Below are positions 1-5,419 of a stretch of DNA of 6,952 bases, piece by piece. Position 1 is the stretch's first letter; every line of letters begins with the position of its first letter. A program made the translations under genes and the position numbers. Under the pieces are notes generated by a model. That model was not told the origin of the DNA. It saw only the letters and a program-made list of their open reading frames with translations, and searched no databases. The DNA is taken from contig JBLNBZ010000005.1 in the NCBI GenBank assembly GCA_050260355.1, positions 1 to 6,952 on the forward strand, read 5' to 3'. The stretch is from CADEFX01 sp050260355 (GTDB taxonomy: Bacteria; Pseudomonadota; Alphaproteobacteria; Rhizobiales; Hyphomicrobiaceae).

Positions 1-1035
1 TACGGCGACATCGCAGACGCCCTAGCGGCAGCGATGGACGACGCCAGCGTGCGTGGCGTCATTCTCGATGTCGACTCTCCTGGCGGCGAGGTCGGCGGCC
101 TGTTTGACCTCGTCGAGCAGATACAGACGATCCGCGGCGCGAGCGCAAAGCCGCTCTGGGCCGTTGCGAACGAGAGCGCGTTGTCGGCGGCCTATGCGAT
201 CGCGAGCGCGGCCGACCGGCTCTACGTCACGCGCACCGGCGAGGTCGGCTCGATCGGCGTCGTCGCGGTCCACATCGACGAGAGCGGGGCGGACGCCAAG
301 GCAGGATTCGCCTGGACCTTCGTATTCGCCGGCGACCGCAAGGTCGACGGCAATGCGCATGAGCCGCTATCGGAACGCGCCCGCGCAACGATCCAGGCGG
401 ATGTCGATCGCCTCTACGCCGACTTCTGCGCGCTGGTTGCCGCGAACCGGGGCCTGAGTCCCGAAGCGGTGCGCGGCACCGAGGCTGCGATCTACCGCGG
501 CACGCTTGCCGTGCGTGCCGGTCTCGCCGACCGGCTCGGCACGCTCGACCTCGCCATCGCCGAGATGGCGGCCGAGCTCGATCGGACCGCGCCAGCGCGC
601 CCGATTACCAACCCGACACCGAAGAGGAGCCTGTCCATGGCGAACGAAACCGAGCAGATCGAGGAACAGCCGCGTGAACCGCAGCAGGCGACCGAGCCTG
701 AGCAATCGGGAGCGGAGCCAGTTCGCCCTAACGTTCCTGCGCCACATGCTGCCGAGAGCACGGCTGAAGCGAACATCGCCGAGAAGTTGCGGGCGGAGTT
801 CGCCGAAGTGGCCGCTGTCGCGACCCAGGCCGCCCGGCTTGGCGTCACGGTCGATGCCGCGGACGCGCTGAAGAAGTGCATCGCCCCCGACGCACTGCGG
901 CGTTCGGTGCTCGATACGCTCGCCGCACGCGCGGAAGCCACGACCGTGATTGCGGCCGCACCGTCCACTCCCGCCTCGGGCGACAGCCCGATCGTGCGCC
1001 GCGCCAAGGAGCGCGCCGCAACGGCGCGCGCCTGA
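1..1035 (+). CDS. S49-family phage head maturation protease (lambda C-like), 5' partial
   Basis: This is a serine peptidase of the SppA/S49 family that would act inside the prohead, processing scaffold and portal proteins. The frame is open from base 1, so the true start lies upstream and an N-terminal part is missing. Residues are numbered here from the in-frame ATG at 34. A DVDSPGGEVGG segment (residues 12-22) is the typical S49 oxyanion region. The nucleophile is most likely Ser51 (codon 184-186) in LSAAYAIAS, and the general base Lys103 (codon 340-342) in AGDRKVDGNAHEPLS, which matches the phage C subgroup. The TEAAIYRGTLAVRAGLADRLG stretch near 149-169 is the usual dimerisation/active-site tail. 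After about residue 185 the sequence turns acidic and low-complexity: this is the scaffold part, also encoded separately from 637. The decoration protein gene follows 28 bases later. The family call is secure; which proteins it cleaves is inferred from lambda. Confidence 0.93.
   Translation, partial: YGDIADALAAAMDDASVRGVILDVDSPGGEVGGLFDLVEQIQTIRGASAKPLWAVANESALSAAYAIASAADRLYVTRTGEVGSIGVVAVHIDESGADAKAGFAWTFVFAGDRKVDGNAHEPLSERARATIQADVDRLYADFCALVAANRGLSPEAVRGTEAAIYRGTLAVRAGLADRLGTLDLAIAEMAAELDRTAPARPITNPTPKRSLSMANETEQIEEQPREPQQATEPEQSGAEPVRPNVPAPHAAESTAEANIAEKLRAEFAEVAAVATQAARLGVTVDAADALKKCIAPDALRRSVLDTLAARAEATTVIAAAPSTPASGDSPIVRRAKERAATARA
623..629 (+). promoter_or_regulatory. Internal Shine-Dalgarno site for the nested scaffold start
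   Basis: AGAGGAG lies 7 bases before the internal ATG at 637. It is complementary to the 3' end of 16S rRNA and as strong as, or stronger than, the sites of the decoration and capsid genes. This is the main reason to call a separate scaffold product. Confidence 0.65.
637..1035 (+). CDS. Nu3-like capsid scaffold protein, nested in frame in the protease gene
   Basis: An internal ATG in the protease frame would yield a 132-residue protein identical to the protease C-terminus. It is preceded by AGAGGAG at 623-629, a strong ribosome binding site with 7 bases of spacing; inside a coding region this is a meaningful coincidence. The start falls just after the catalytic domain, in a linker rich in Pro, Thr and Arg. 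The product begins with a disordered, Glu/Gln/Pro-rich acidic part (about 1-45), followed by a predicted helical part (about 45-75, EANIAEKLRAEFAEVAAV), a second helical part (about 78-102) and a basic, Ala-rich end. This is a scaffold-like layout. Lambda makes its scaffold Nu3 in the same way from the 3' part of gene C, and the position just before D and E agrees. Internal initiation is inferred and not proven by the sequence. Confidence 0.68.
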   Translation: MANETEQIEEQPREPQQATEPEQSGAEPVRPNVPAPHAAESTAEANIAEKLRAEFAEVAAVATQAARLGVTVDAADALKKCIAPDALRRSVLDTLAARAEATTVIAAAPSTPASGDSPIVRRAKERAATARA

Positions 1036-1063
1036 TCGTCGAAAACTTGAAGGAGCAACTGAC

Positions 1064-1453
1064 ATGCCCACGCTGACCATGGCGCCGACGCTCGGCGACC
1101 TGCTCAAGTACGAGCTCAACGGCAACTACAGCCGCGAAACCGTGACGCTCAAGTCCGGCACGAACTACGCGCTCGGCTCGGTGCTCGGACAGATCACGGC
1201 CTCCGGCAAGTACCGGCTCTCGCCCGCCGCGCAGGTGGTCGGCGACGAGGGCGCAGAGACGGCGGTCGCGGTGCTGATCGAAGCGGTCGATGCGACGGCC
1301 GCCGACAAGACCGGTCTCGTGGTCGCGCGAGGGCCGGCAATCGTATCGAAGGCCGCGCTCGTCTTCGACGCCTCCGTCGACCAGCCGGCCGAGAAGACCG
1401 CCAAGCACACGCAGCTCGCTGCGGCCGGCATCGTTCCGCGCGATCCCGCCTGA
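1064..1453 (+). CDS. Head decoration protein (lambda gpD-like, HDPD family)
   Basis: A 129-residue protein that in lambda-like phages binds as trimers to the expanded capsid and stabilises it after DNA packaging. The core SRETVTLKSGTNYALGSVLGQITASGKYRLSP (about 23-54), followed by AVAVLIEAVDATAADKTGLVVARGPAIVSKAALVF (about 67-101), is the typical HDPD pattern: a beta-rich domain with the G-x-VLG-x-ITA-x-GKY turn and the later D-A-T-A-x-D loop. Lambda gpD is about 110 residues, so the length fits. The ATG at 1064 is chosen because AAGGAG at 1050-1055 precedes it by 8 bases; the in-frame ORF extends further upstream, but that part is a shadow of the scaffold gene. It lies between protease/scaffold and capsid, exactly as D does in lambda. 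A terminator-like hairpin follows it. Confidence 0.92.
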   Translation: MPTLTMAPTLGDLLKYELNGNYSRETVTLKSGTNYALGSVLGQITASGKYRLSPAAQVVGDEGAETAVAVLIEAVDATAADKTGLVVARGPAIVSKAALVFDASVDQPAEKTAKHTQLAAAGIVPRDPA

Positions 1454-1484
1454 TCTCTTCCTGATTTCCTGAACCTCCCTGCCT

Positions 1485-1526
1485 GACCGGGCTCGATGGA
1501 CATCCATCGGGGCCCGGTCCCTTTTT
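1485..1526 (+). terminator. Terminator-like hairpin with T-run between decoration and capsid genes
   Basis: The arm 1485-1499 pairs with 1504-1519 to give 15 base pairs with one G-T wobble (1493/1511) and one bulged G (1509), closed by an ACAT loop (1500-1503). The lower ten pairs are almost all G-C. CC and five Ts (1522-1526) follow directly. By form this is an intrinsic terminator, yet it sits inside the operon and just before the capsid ribosome binding site (AGGAG, 1527-1531), which it leaves free. It may act as a partial terminator that is overridden by late antitermination, or as an mRNA end-stabilising or processing structure that separates the D and E messages. Structure is seen directly; function is inferred. 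Confidence 0.7.
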
Positions 1527-1541
1527 AGGAGAACAGACTCT

Positions 1542-2564
1542 ATGGCCCCGATGATCAATCCCTTCGACGCGGGCGGCTACACGCTCGCAGAGATGACCCA
1601 AGCCATCAACATCCTGCCCAATGTCTACACGCGCCTCGGCGAGCTCGGACTGTTCCGGTTCGAGGGCATCACCCAGCGCAGCGTCATCATCGAGCAGGCC
1701 GAGGGCGTGCTGAACCTCTTGCCCACCGTGCCGCTCGGCGGGCCCGCCACGGTCGCCAACCGCGACACGCGCTCCATGCGCTCGTTCACGGTGCCGTGGA
1801 TCCCGCATGACGACGTGATCACGCCGCAGGACATTCAGGGCGTGCGCGGGTTCGGGGTAGCGGATGCGGCCGATCCGCTGGCCACTGTCATGGAGCGCAA
1901 GCTCACGCGCATGCGCGCCAAGCACGCCCAGACCCGTGAATACATGGAGGTCAATGCGCTCCGCGGCGTGGTCAAGGATGGCGCCGGCACTGAGCTCTAC
2001 GACTATTTCGACGAGTTCGGGCTCGCCCAGCAATCGGTGGATTTCGTGCTCGGCACTGGGACCACCAACGTCCAGGCCAAGTGCCGCGAAGTGCTGCGCG
2101 ACATCGAGACCGAGCTCAAGGGCGAGACCATGAACGGCGTGCTCGCGCTGGTCAGCCCCGGCTTCTTCGACAAGCTGATCGGCCACGCCAAGGTCGAGGA
2201 CGCCTACAAGTACTTCTCCTCGACCGGCGCGCAGCCGCTGCGCGAGGACACCCGACGACGCTTCCCCTTCGCCGGCATCGTGTTCGAGGAATACAACGCG
2301 ACCGTCACGCTCTCGACCGGCGCCACCGAGACGCTGATCCCGGCTGGCGAAGGCATCGCGTTCCCGCTCGGCACCATGGACACCTTCGTGACCTATGGAG
2401 CGCCGGCGAACCTGATCGAGACCGTCAATACGGTGGGCCTACCGATCTATGCCCGTCAGATCGCGCGCCAGGACGGCAGCGCCATCGACGTGAAGACGGA
2501 GGCGTCGCCGCTGCCGGTCAACAAGCGGCCGCGGCTTGCGGTGAAGATTCTCACCAGCAACTGA
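1542..2564 (+). CDS. Major capsid protein, lambda gpE family
   Basis: A 340-residue protein that forms the icosahedral shell with an HK97-type fold; lambda gpE is 341 residues, so the length is full. Recognised by the N-terminal NPFDAGGYTLAEMTQAINILPN, the FRFEGITQRSVIIEQAEGVLNLLP segment (the N-arm/E-loop part of Phage_cap_E proteins), PWIPHDDVITPQDIQGVRGFG in the middle, and the C-terminal PAGEGIAFPLGTMDTFVTYGAPANLIETVNTVGLPIYARQI, followed by a D-V-K-T-E-A-S-P-L-P-V region. The start at 1542 has AGGAG at 1527-1531, with a slightly long 10-base spacing. A terminator-like hairpin ends just before that site. The next gene begins 9 bases after the stop and in the same frame. Expected to be the most abundant product of the operon. 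Confidence 0.95.
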   Translation: MAPMINPFDAGGYTLAEMTQAINILPNVYTRLGELGLFRFEGITQRSVIIEQAEGVLNLLPTVPLGGPATVANRDTRSMRSFTVPWIPHDDVITPQDIQGVRGFGVADAADPLATVMERKLTRMRAKHAQTREYMEVNALRGVVKDGAGTELYDYFDEFGLAQQSVDFVLGTGTTNVQAKCREVLRDIETELKGETMNGVLALVSPGFFDKLIGHAKVEDAYKYFSSTGAQPLREDTRRRFPFAGIVFEEYNATVTLSTGATETLIPAGEGIAFPLGTMDTFVTYGAPANLIETVNTVGLPIYARQIARQDGSAIDVKTEASPLPVNKRPRLAVKILTSN

Positions 2565-2573
2565 GCCGCTCTC

Positions 2574-2891
2574 GTGGACGCCTTTGCGGCCGCAACCGAC
2601 GCGCTGTTCGCCGACCCGAACATCGCCACCGATGCCATCTGGCGCACGGGCGGCGCGGGTGCAGGGACTGCCGTCCGCGTCGTCGCGCGACGGCCGGACC
2701 AGGTGGTCGGCTTCGGCGACAGCCGGGCCGTGCTGCCGACGCTGCTGATCGATGTGCGCCGCTCGGAGGTCGCCGAGCCTGCGAGCGGCGACACGGTCGA
2801 GTTTGGCGGCGACCTCTTCGAGGTCATCGCCGCCCCGATCATCGACAGTGTGCGTCTGGTCTGGACCTGCGAGGCAGCGCCTCCCGCGTAA
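2574..2891 (+). CDS. Head-tail joining protein (lambda FII-like position)
   Basis: A 105-residue protein that probably attaches to the portal/head vertex and forms the surface to which the tail docks. The start is a GTG, since no ATG lies in frame between the capsid stop and the conserved MDAFAAATDALFADPNIATDAIW beginning. There is no clear ribosome binding site, so translation probably depends on ribosomes finishing the capsid gene 9 bases upstream. The N-terminal helix followed by a compact beta-rich part (RVVARRPDQVVGFGD, LLIDVRRSEV, GDTVEFGGDLFEVIAAPIIDSVRLVWTCEA) resembles short head-tail joining proteins of alphaproteobacterial prophages. No FI-like gene lies between it and the capsid gene. 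The role rests on position, length and overall resemblance more than on a catalytic motif. Confidence 0.75.
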   Translation: MDAFAAATDALFADPNIATDAIWRTGGAGAGTAVRVVARRPDQVVGFGDSRAVLPTLLIDVRRSEVAEPASGDTVEFGGDLFEVIAAPIIDSVRLVWTCEAAPPA

Positions 2892-2893
2892 TC

Positions 2894-3550
2894 ATGCGCT
2901 TCACGCTCCAGACCGCCGACCTCGCCAAGGGCCTGAGCGAGGCCGAGGGCGACGCGGCGCGCTCGGTCACCAGCGCCATGCGCGAGGTGACGGACGGACT
3001 CAAGACCGAGCTGCGCGCCGACGTGGTCGACGCGGGTCTCGGTCAGCGGCTCGCCAACACGTGGCGCGGCAAGACCTACCCGGAAGGCGGCATCAGCCTG
3101 GAAGCGGCGTCCTTCGTCTGGTCGAAGGCGCCGAACATCGTCGATGCGTTCGACCGCGGCGTGACCATCAAGTCGAGCCGTGGCCTGTGGCTTGCGATCC
3201 CGACAGCCGCCGCGGGCGTGAAGGGCTTGAGCACCAGCGGTGGGATGAAGCGCATCACGCCAGGCGGCTGGGAGCGGCGCACCGGCATGCGGCTGCGCTT
3301 CGTCTATCGCCGCGGCGGTCCCTCGCTGCTCGTCGCCGACAATGCCCGGCTGAGCAAGAAGGGACTCGCAAGGCCAAACATCGGCCGCACGCGGGCAGGC
3401 GCACAGTTCACGCGCCTGAAGGGCCGCTCGACCGTCGTTGTGTTCATCCTGGTCCCGCAGGTCACGTTGCGCAAACGCCTCGACATCGCCTCGATCGCGC
3501 ACCGCTGGGCCGGGCGCGTGCCAGGCACAATCGCCAGTCACTGGAGATGA
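2894..3550 (+). CDS. DUF6441-type phage protein, probable tail completion role (Z slot)
   Basis: A 218-residue basic protein beginning two bases after the previous stop (TAATCATG). The open frame reaches far upstream, but that part is a shadow of the capsid and joining genes; the ATG at 2894 is the natural start. The pattern FDRGVTIKSSRGLWLAIPT (about 86-104), ITPGGWERRTGMRLRFVYRRGGPSLLVADNARL (about 121-153) and VVVFILVPQVTLRKRLDIASIAHRW (about 179-203) is what I recall for DUF6441 proteins, found in this place in alphaproteobacterial phages. Position between the head-tail joining and U-like genes matches lambda Z, which acts in tail completion, so a neck or tail-end role is likely but inferred. 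The stop (3548-3550) overlaps the ATG of the small membrane peptide gene. Confidence 0.82.
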   Translation: MRFTLQTADLAKGLSEAEGDAARSVTSAMREVTDGLKTELRADVVDAGLGQRLANTWRGKTYPEGGISLEAASFVWSKAPNIVDAFDRGVTIKSSRGLWLAIPTAAAGVKGLSTSGGMKRITPGGWERRTGMRLRFVYRRGGPSLLVADNARLSKKGLARPNIGRTRAGAQFTRLKGRSTVVVFILVPQVTLRKRLDIASIAHRWAGRVPGTIASHWR

Positions 3551-3636
3551 GGGTGAGACAGGAACGCGCCGCGATGTTCGCGACCCTGCTGTCGTTCGCC
3601 TTCATCATCGCAATCCTGGTGACGAGCCTGCGATGA
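3547..3636 (+). CDS. Small single-span membrane peptide, 20-29 residues, unknown role
   Basis: A 29-codon frame whose ATG overlaps the stop of the gene before it (ATGA, 3547-3550) and whose stop overlaps the ATG of the gene after it (ATGA, 3633-3636). The product has a short basic N-terminus (MRVRQERAA) and one hydrophobic segment (FATLLSFAFIIAILVTSL) long enough to cross a membrane, with a positive-inside N-terminus. Almost all third positions are G or C, as in the neighbouring genes. Three starts are possible: ATG 3547 by coupling; GTG 3553 with GGAG at 3543-3546; ATG 3574 with AGGA at 3560-3563, giving 20 residues. Lambda has no gene here. I do not recognise a family; a role in the host membrane (exclusion, lysis timing, virion assembly) would be a guess. 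It could also be a non-functional spacer frame, but the double overlap argues against that. Confidence 0.6.
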   Translation: MRVRQERAAMFATLLSFAFIIAILVTSLR

Positions 3637-4067
3637 CGAGCAAGCGCGAGCAGGTGCTCGATGCGGTGAAGGCGCTCGTCGCGGCTGCGCTGCCCAATGC
3701 CGACGTCAAGCGCAACCTCGCGAAGGCGGAGCGCATTCCGCCGGGCGGACTCGTCACCGTGCGCGACGGCGAGCCGGGCGAACCCGAGGTGATGCTTTCG
3801 CCGCTCACGTATATCTACACGCACCGCATTCCCATCGAGGTTGCAGCCTACGAGACCACCTCAAAGCCGCGCGAGCAGGTGCTCGATGAGATGCTGGGCG
3901 CAATCGGTACCGCCGTGGCCGCCGACCGGACGCTTGGCGGCCTCTGCGATTTCATCGAGGCGGAAGCGCCCGCCACGGACGATGTCGAGACCGCGGGCGC
4001 TCGCGCCGGCCGCTGGGCCGACGCCGCGATCGTCGCGGTCTACGGGACGACCGACCCGCTGAACTGA
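3633..4067 (+). CDS. Probable tail terminator protein (U slot)
   Basis: A 144-residue soluble protein with a helical N-terminus (SKREQVLDAVKALVAAALPNADVKRNL), a beta-rich middle (GGLVTVRDGEPGEPEVMLSPLTYIYTHRIPIEVAAYE), a second helix (REQVLDEMLGAIGTAVAADRTLGGLCDFIEAEAP) and a final strand (GRWADAAIVAVYGTTDPLN). This alternation and length fit the tail terminator fold of lambda gpU, which caps the tail tube and joins it to the head. Its place directly before the tube gene agrees. Similar proteins in alphaproteobacterial prophages are, as I recall, sometimes labelled acyl-CoA transferase; nothing in this sequence supports an enzyme. The ATG overlaps the stop of the small membrane peptide; only a weak ribosome site (GGTGA at 3618-3622) is seen. 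A 20-base segment is repeated within the gene. The gene is certain; the role is inferred. Confidence 0.78.
   Translation: MTSKREQVLDAVKALVAAALPNADVKRNLAKAERIPPGGLVTVRDGEPGEPEVMLSPLTYIYTHRIPIEVAAYETTSKPREQVLDEMLGAIGTAVAADRTLGGLCDFIEAEAPATDDVETAGARAGRWADAAIVAVYGTTDPLN
3644..3888 (+). repeat. In-frame direct repeat, 20 bases twice, 225 bases apart
   Basis: The 20-base segment at 3644-3663 recurs exactly at 3869-3888. The distance of 225 bases is 75 codons, so both copies are read in the same frame as REQVLD, at residues 5-10 and 80-85 of the U-slot protein. Each copy begins a similar helix (REQVLDAVKALVAA and REQVLDEMLGAIGTAVAA). The cause may be an old internal duplication or chance similarity of two amphipathic helices; the exact nucleotide match is longer than expected by chance. 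Confidence 0.6.
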
Positions 4068-4095
4068 ACTTCATCACCAGATCAAGGAGACGCCC

Positions 4096-5037
4096 ATGGC
4101 ACGCGCGCGTGGCGCCAATGCCGTCATGGCTGCCGCATTCGAGACGACCTACGGAACGCCGCCCGTGGCCGGCTTCAAGAAGCTTCCGTTCGTCTCGTCG
4201 GCGCTCGGCGACGAGCAGAACCTGATCGGCAGCGATCTCCTCGGCTACGGGCGCGAGCCGCTGCCGCCAAGCCGCGACGTCGTCAACAACGAGGGCGACG
4301 TCGTCGTCCCGGTGGACCTGCGCAACTTCGGCTACTGGCTCAAGCTCCTGCTCGGCGCACCCACGACGGTCGACAATTCCGGCGTCTACACCCACACATT
4401 CGTCTCCGGCGCGCTCACGCTGCCATCGATGTCGATCGAGGTCGGCATGCCGGAAGTGCCGAGCTACGGCATGAATTTCGGCGTGCGCGCCAACTCCATG
4501 AAAATCCAGCTGCAGCGCTCCGGCCTGCTCAACGCCACCATGAGCCTGATCGCGCAGGGCGAGACGAAGGCCGGGGTGTCTGCGGCAGGATCGCCCACCG
4601 AAGCCGCGATCGAGCGGTTCTCGCAGTTCATGGGCGAGATCAAGCGCGACGGCACATCGCTCGGCCATATCGTCTCGGCCGAACTCACCTATTCGAACAA
4701 CCTCGACAAGGTCGAAGTGATCCGCCCGGACGGCCGCATCGAGGATGCCGATCCGGCGATGGTCGCCGTGTCGGGCACCGTCAATGTCCGTTTCGCCGAC
4801 ACCGTACTGCTCGATCAGGCGGTCGCCGGCACGGCGTGCGAGCTCTCGTTCGGATGGGCGATCGGCGCCGACAAGTCGCTCCTGTTCACGCTGCACGAAG
4901 TCTACCTGCCGAAGCCGAAGCAGCCGATCAGCGGCCCGGGCGGCATTCAGGCGGCGTTCGCGTTCCAGGCCGCCGAGGATCCGGCGCTGCAGAAGACCAT
5001 GACCGTCGCACTCGAAAACGACGTGTCGACCTACTGA
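4096..5037 (+). CDS. Phage tail tube protein (major tail protein, V slot)
   Basis: A 313-residue protein that polymerises into the tube of the long tail. The ATG at 4096 is preceded by AAGGAG (4084-4089) with 6 bases of spacing, the cleanest initiation site of the tail genes and in keeping with a high copy number. The start MARARGANAVMAAAFETTYGTPPVAGFKKLPFVSS, the LIGSDLLGYGREPLPPSRDVVNNEGDVVVPVDLRNFGYWLKLLLGAP block (about 41-89) and the later FMGEIKRDGTSLGHIVSAELTYSNNLDKVEVIRPDGRIEDADPAMVAVSGTVNVRFAD (about 177-234) are typical of the Phage_tube_2 group. The beta-rich, low-helix content fits a tube fold. It lies between the U-like and G-like genes as V does in lambda, but is longer than lambda gpV and differs in sequence. 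Confidence 0.92.
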   Translation: MARARGANAVMAAAFETTYGTPPVAGFKKLPFVSSALGDEQNLIGSDLLGYGREPLPPSRDVVNNEGDVVVPVDLRNFGYWLKLLLGAPTTVDNSGVYTHTFVSGALTLPSMSIEVGMPEVPSYGMNFGVRANSMKIQLQRSGLLNATMSLIAQGETKAGVSAAGSPTEAAIERFSQFMGEIKRDGTSLGHIVSAELTYSNNLDKVEVIRPDGRIEDADPAMVAVSGTVNVRFADTVLLDQAVAGTACELSFGWAIGADKSLLFTLHEVYLPKPKQPISGPGGIQAAFAFQAAEDPALQKTMTVALENDVSTY

Positions 5038-5065
5038 TCATTGTTCTCACACCCGAGAGGTTTCG

Positions 5066-5419
5066 ATGCTCAAGCTTGCGTTCGACCGCGAGCCGTTCTG
5101 GCTCGACTTGCTTCCTGGCGTGCGCGTTCAGTTCCGCCCGATCACGGTCGCGGCCATCCTGCTCGCCCGCACTGCGGCCGCCGACGTGCTGCGCGCCGGC
5201 GGCGACGACGCCATGGTGAAGGCCGGGTGCGCCTTCACGCGCTCGCTGGCGCATTCCGGTATCGCCGCGTGGGAGGGCATCGGCGACGCCGACGGCAGTC
5301 CGGTCGAACCGACGAAGGATACAATCGACGCCGCGCTCGAGGTCTGGTCGCTGTTCGATGCCATCGACCGCCTCTATGTCGGGCCGGCGCTTCTCCAGGA
5401 CGCCGAAAAAAACGTCTGA
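5066..5419 (+). CDS. Tail assembly chaperone, short form (lambda gpG-like)
   Basis: A 117-residue protein in the place of lambda gpG, the chaperone that holds the tape measure protein in solution and recruits tube subunits during tail assembly. The ATG at 5066 has GAGAGG (5055-5060) in front. The N-terminal LKLAFDREPFWLDLLPGVRVQFRPITVAAILLARTAA (a short beta part, then a helix) and the mostly helical remainder (about 26-112) fit chaperones of this kind. The last codons are GAA AAA AAC GTC TGA; the A-run is a -1 slippery site that allows the longer form described separately. The short form is expected to be the majority product, as gpG is in lambda. The function rests on position, length and the frameshift arrangement rather than on a diagnostic motif. 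Confidence 0.85.
   Translation: MLKLAFDREPFWLDLLPGVRVQFRPITVAAILLARTAAADVLRAGGDDAMVKAGCAFTRSLAHSGIAAWEGIGDADGSPVEPTKDTIDAALEVWSLFDAIDRLYVGPALLQDAEKNV

Noticed and set aside
1194..2186. Long minus-strand open frame of 330 codons opposite the decoration and capsid genes
   Set aside because: Antisense shadow of two recognised genes in GC-rich DNA where stop codons are rare; Arg/His/Ala-rich product with no recognisable domain.
2562..2891. Stop-codon readthrough from capsid into the joining protein, which share a frame
   Set aside because: The UGA is followed by a G and no known readthrough motif or structure is apparent; two separate proteins explain the arrangement better.
2081..2893. Upstream extension of the DUF6441-type frame through the capsid and joining genes
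   Set aside because: Out of frame with both genes and Arg-rich; only the part from ATG 2894 resembles a protein family.
2456..3541. Minus-strand open frame of 361 codons opposite the joining and DUF6441-type genes
   Set aside because: Product is compositionally biased and matches no family; the + strand genes have conserved patterns and tight junctions across the same bases.
3952..4896. Minus-strand open frame of 314 codons opposite the tail tube gene
   Set aside because: Arg/Gly/Asp-rich shadow of the tube gene; no domain and no operon partner on this strand.
5406..5412. The seven-A run as a sequencing or assembly indel, with one intact gene
   Set aside because: The short frame ends at a normal length for this chaperone, the heptamer is in the right phase and a hairpin sits at the proper spacing, so a programmed shift is the better explanation; reads could still be checked.
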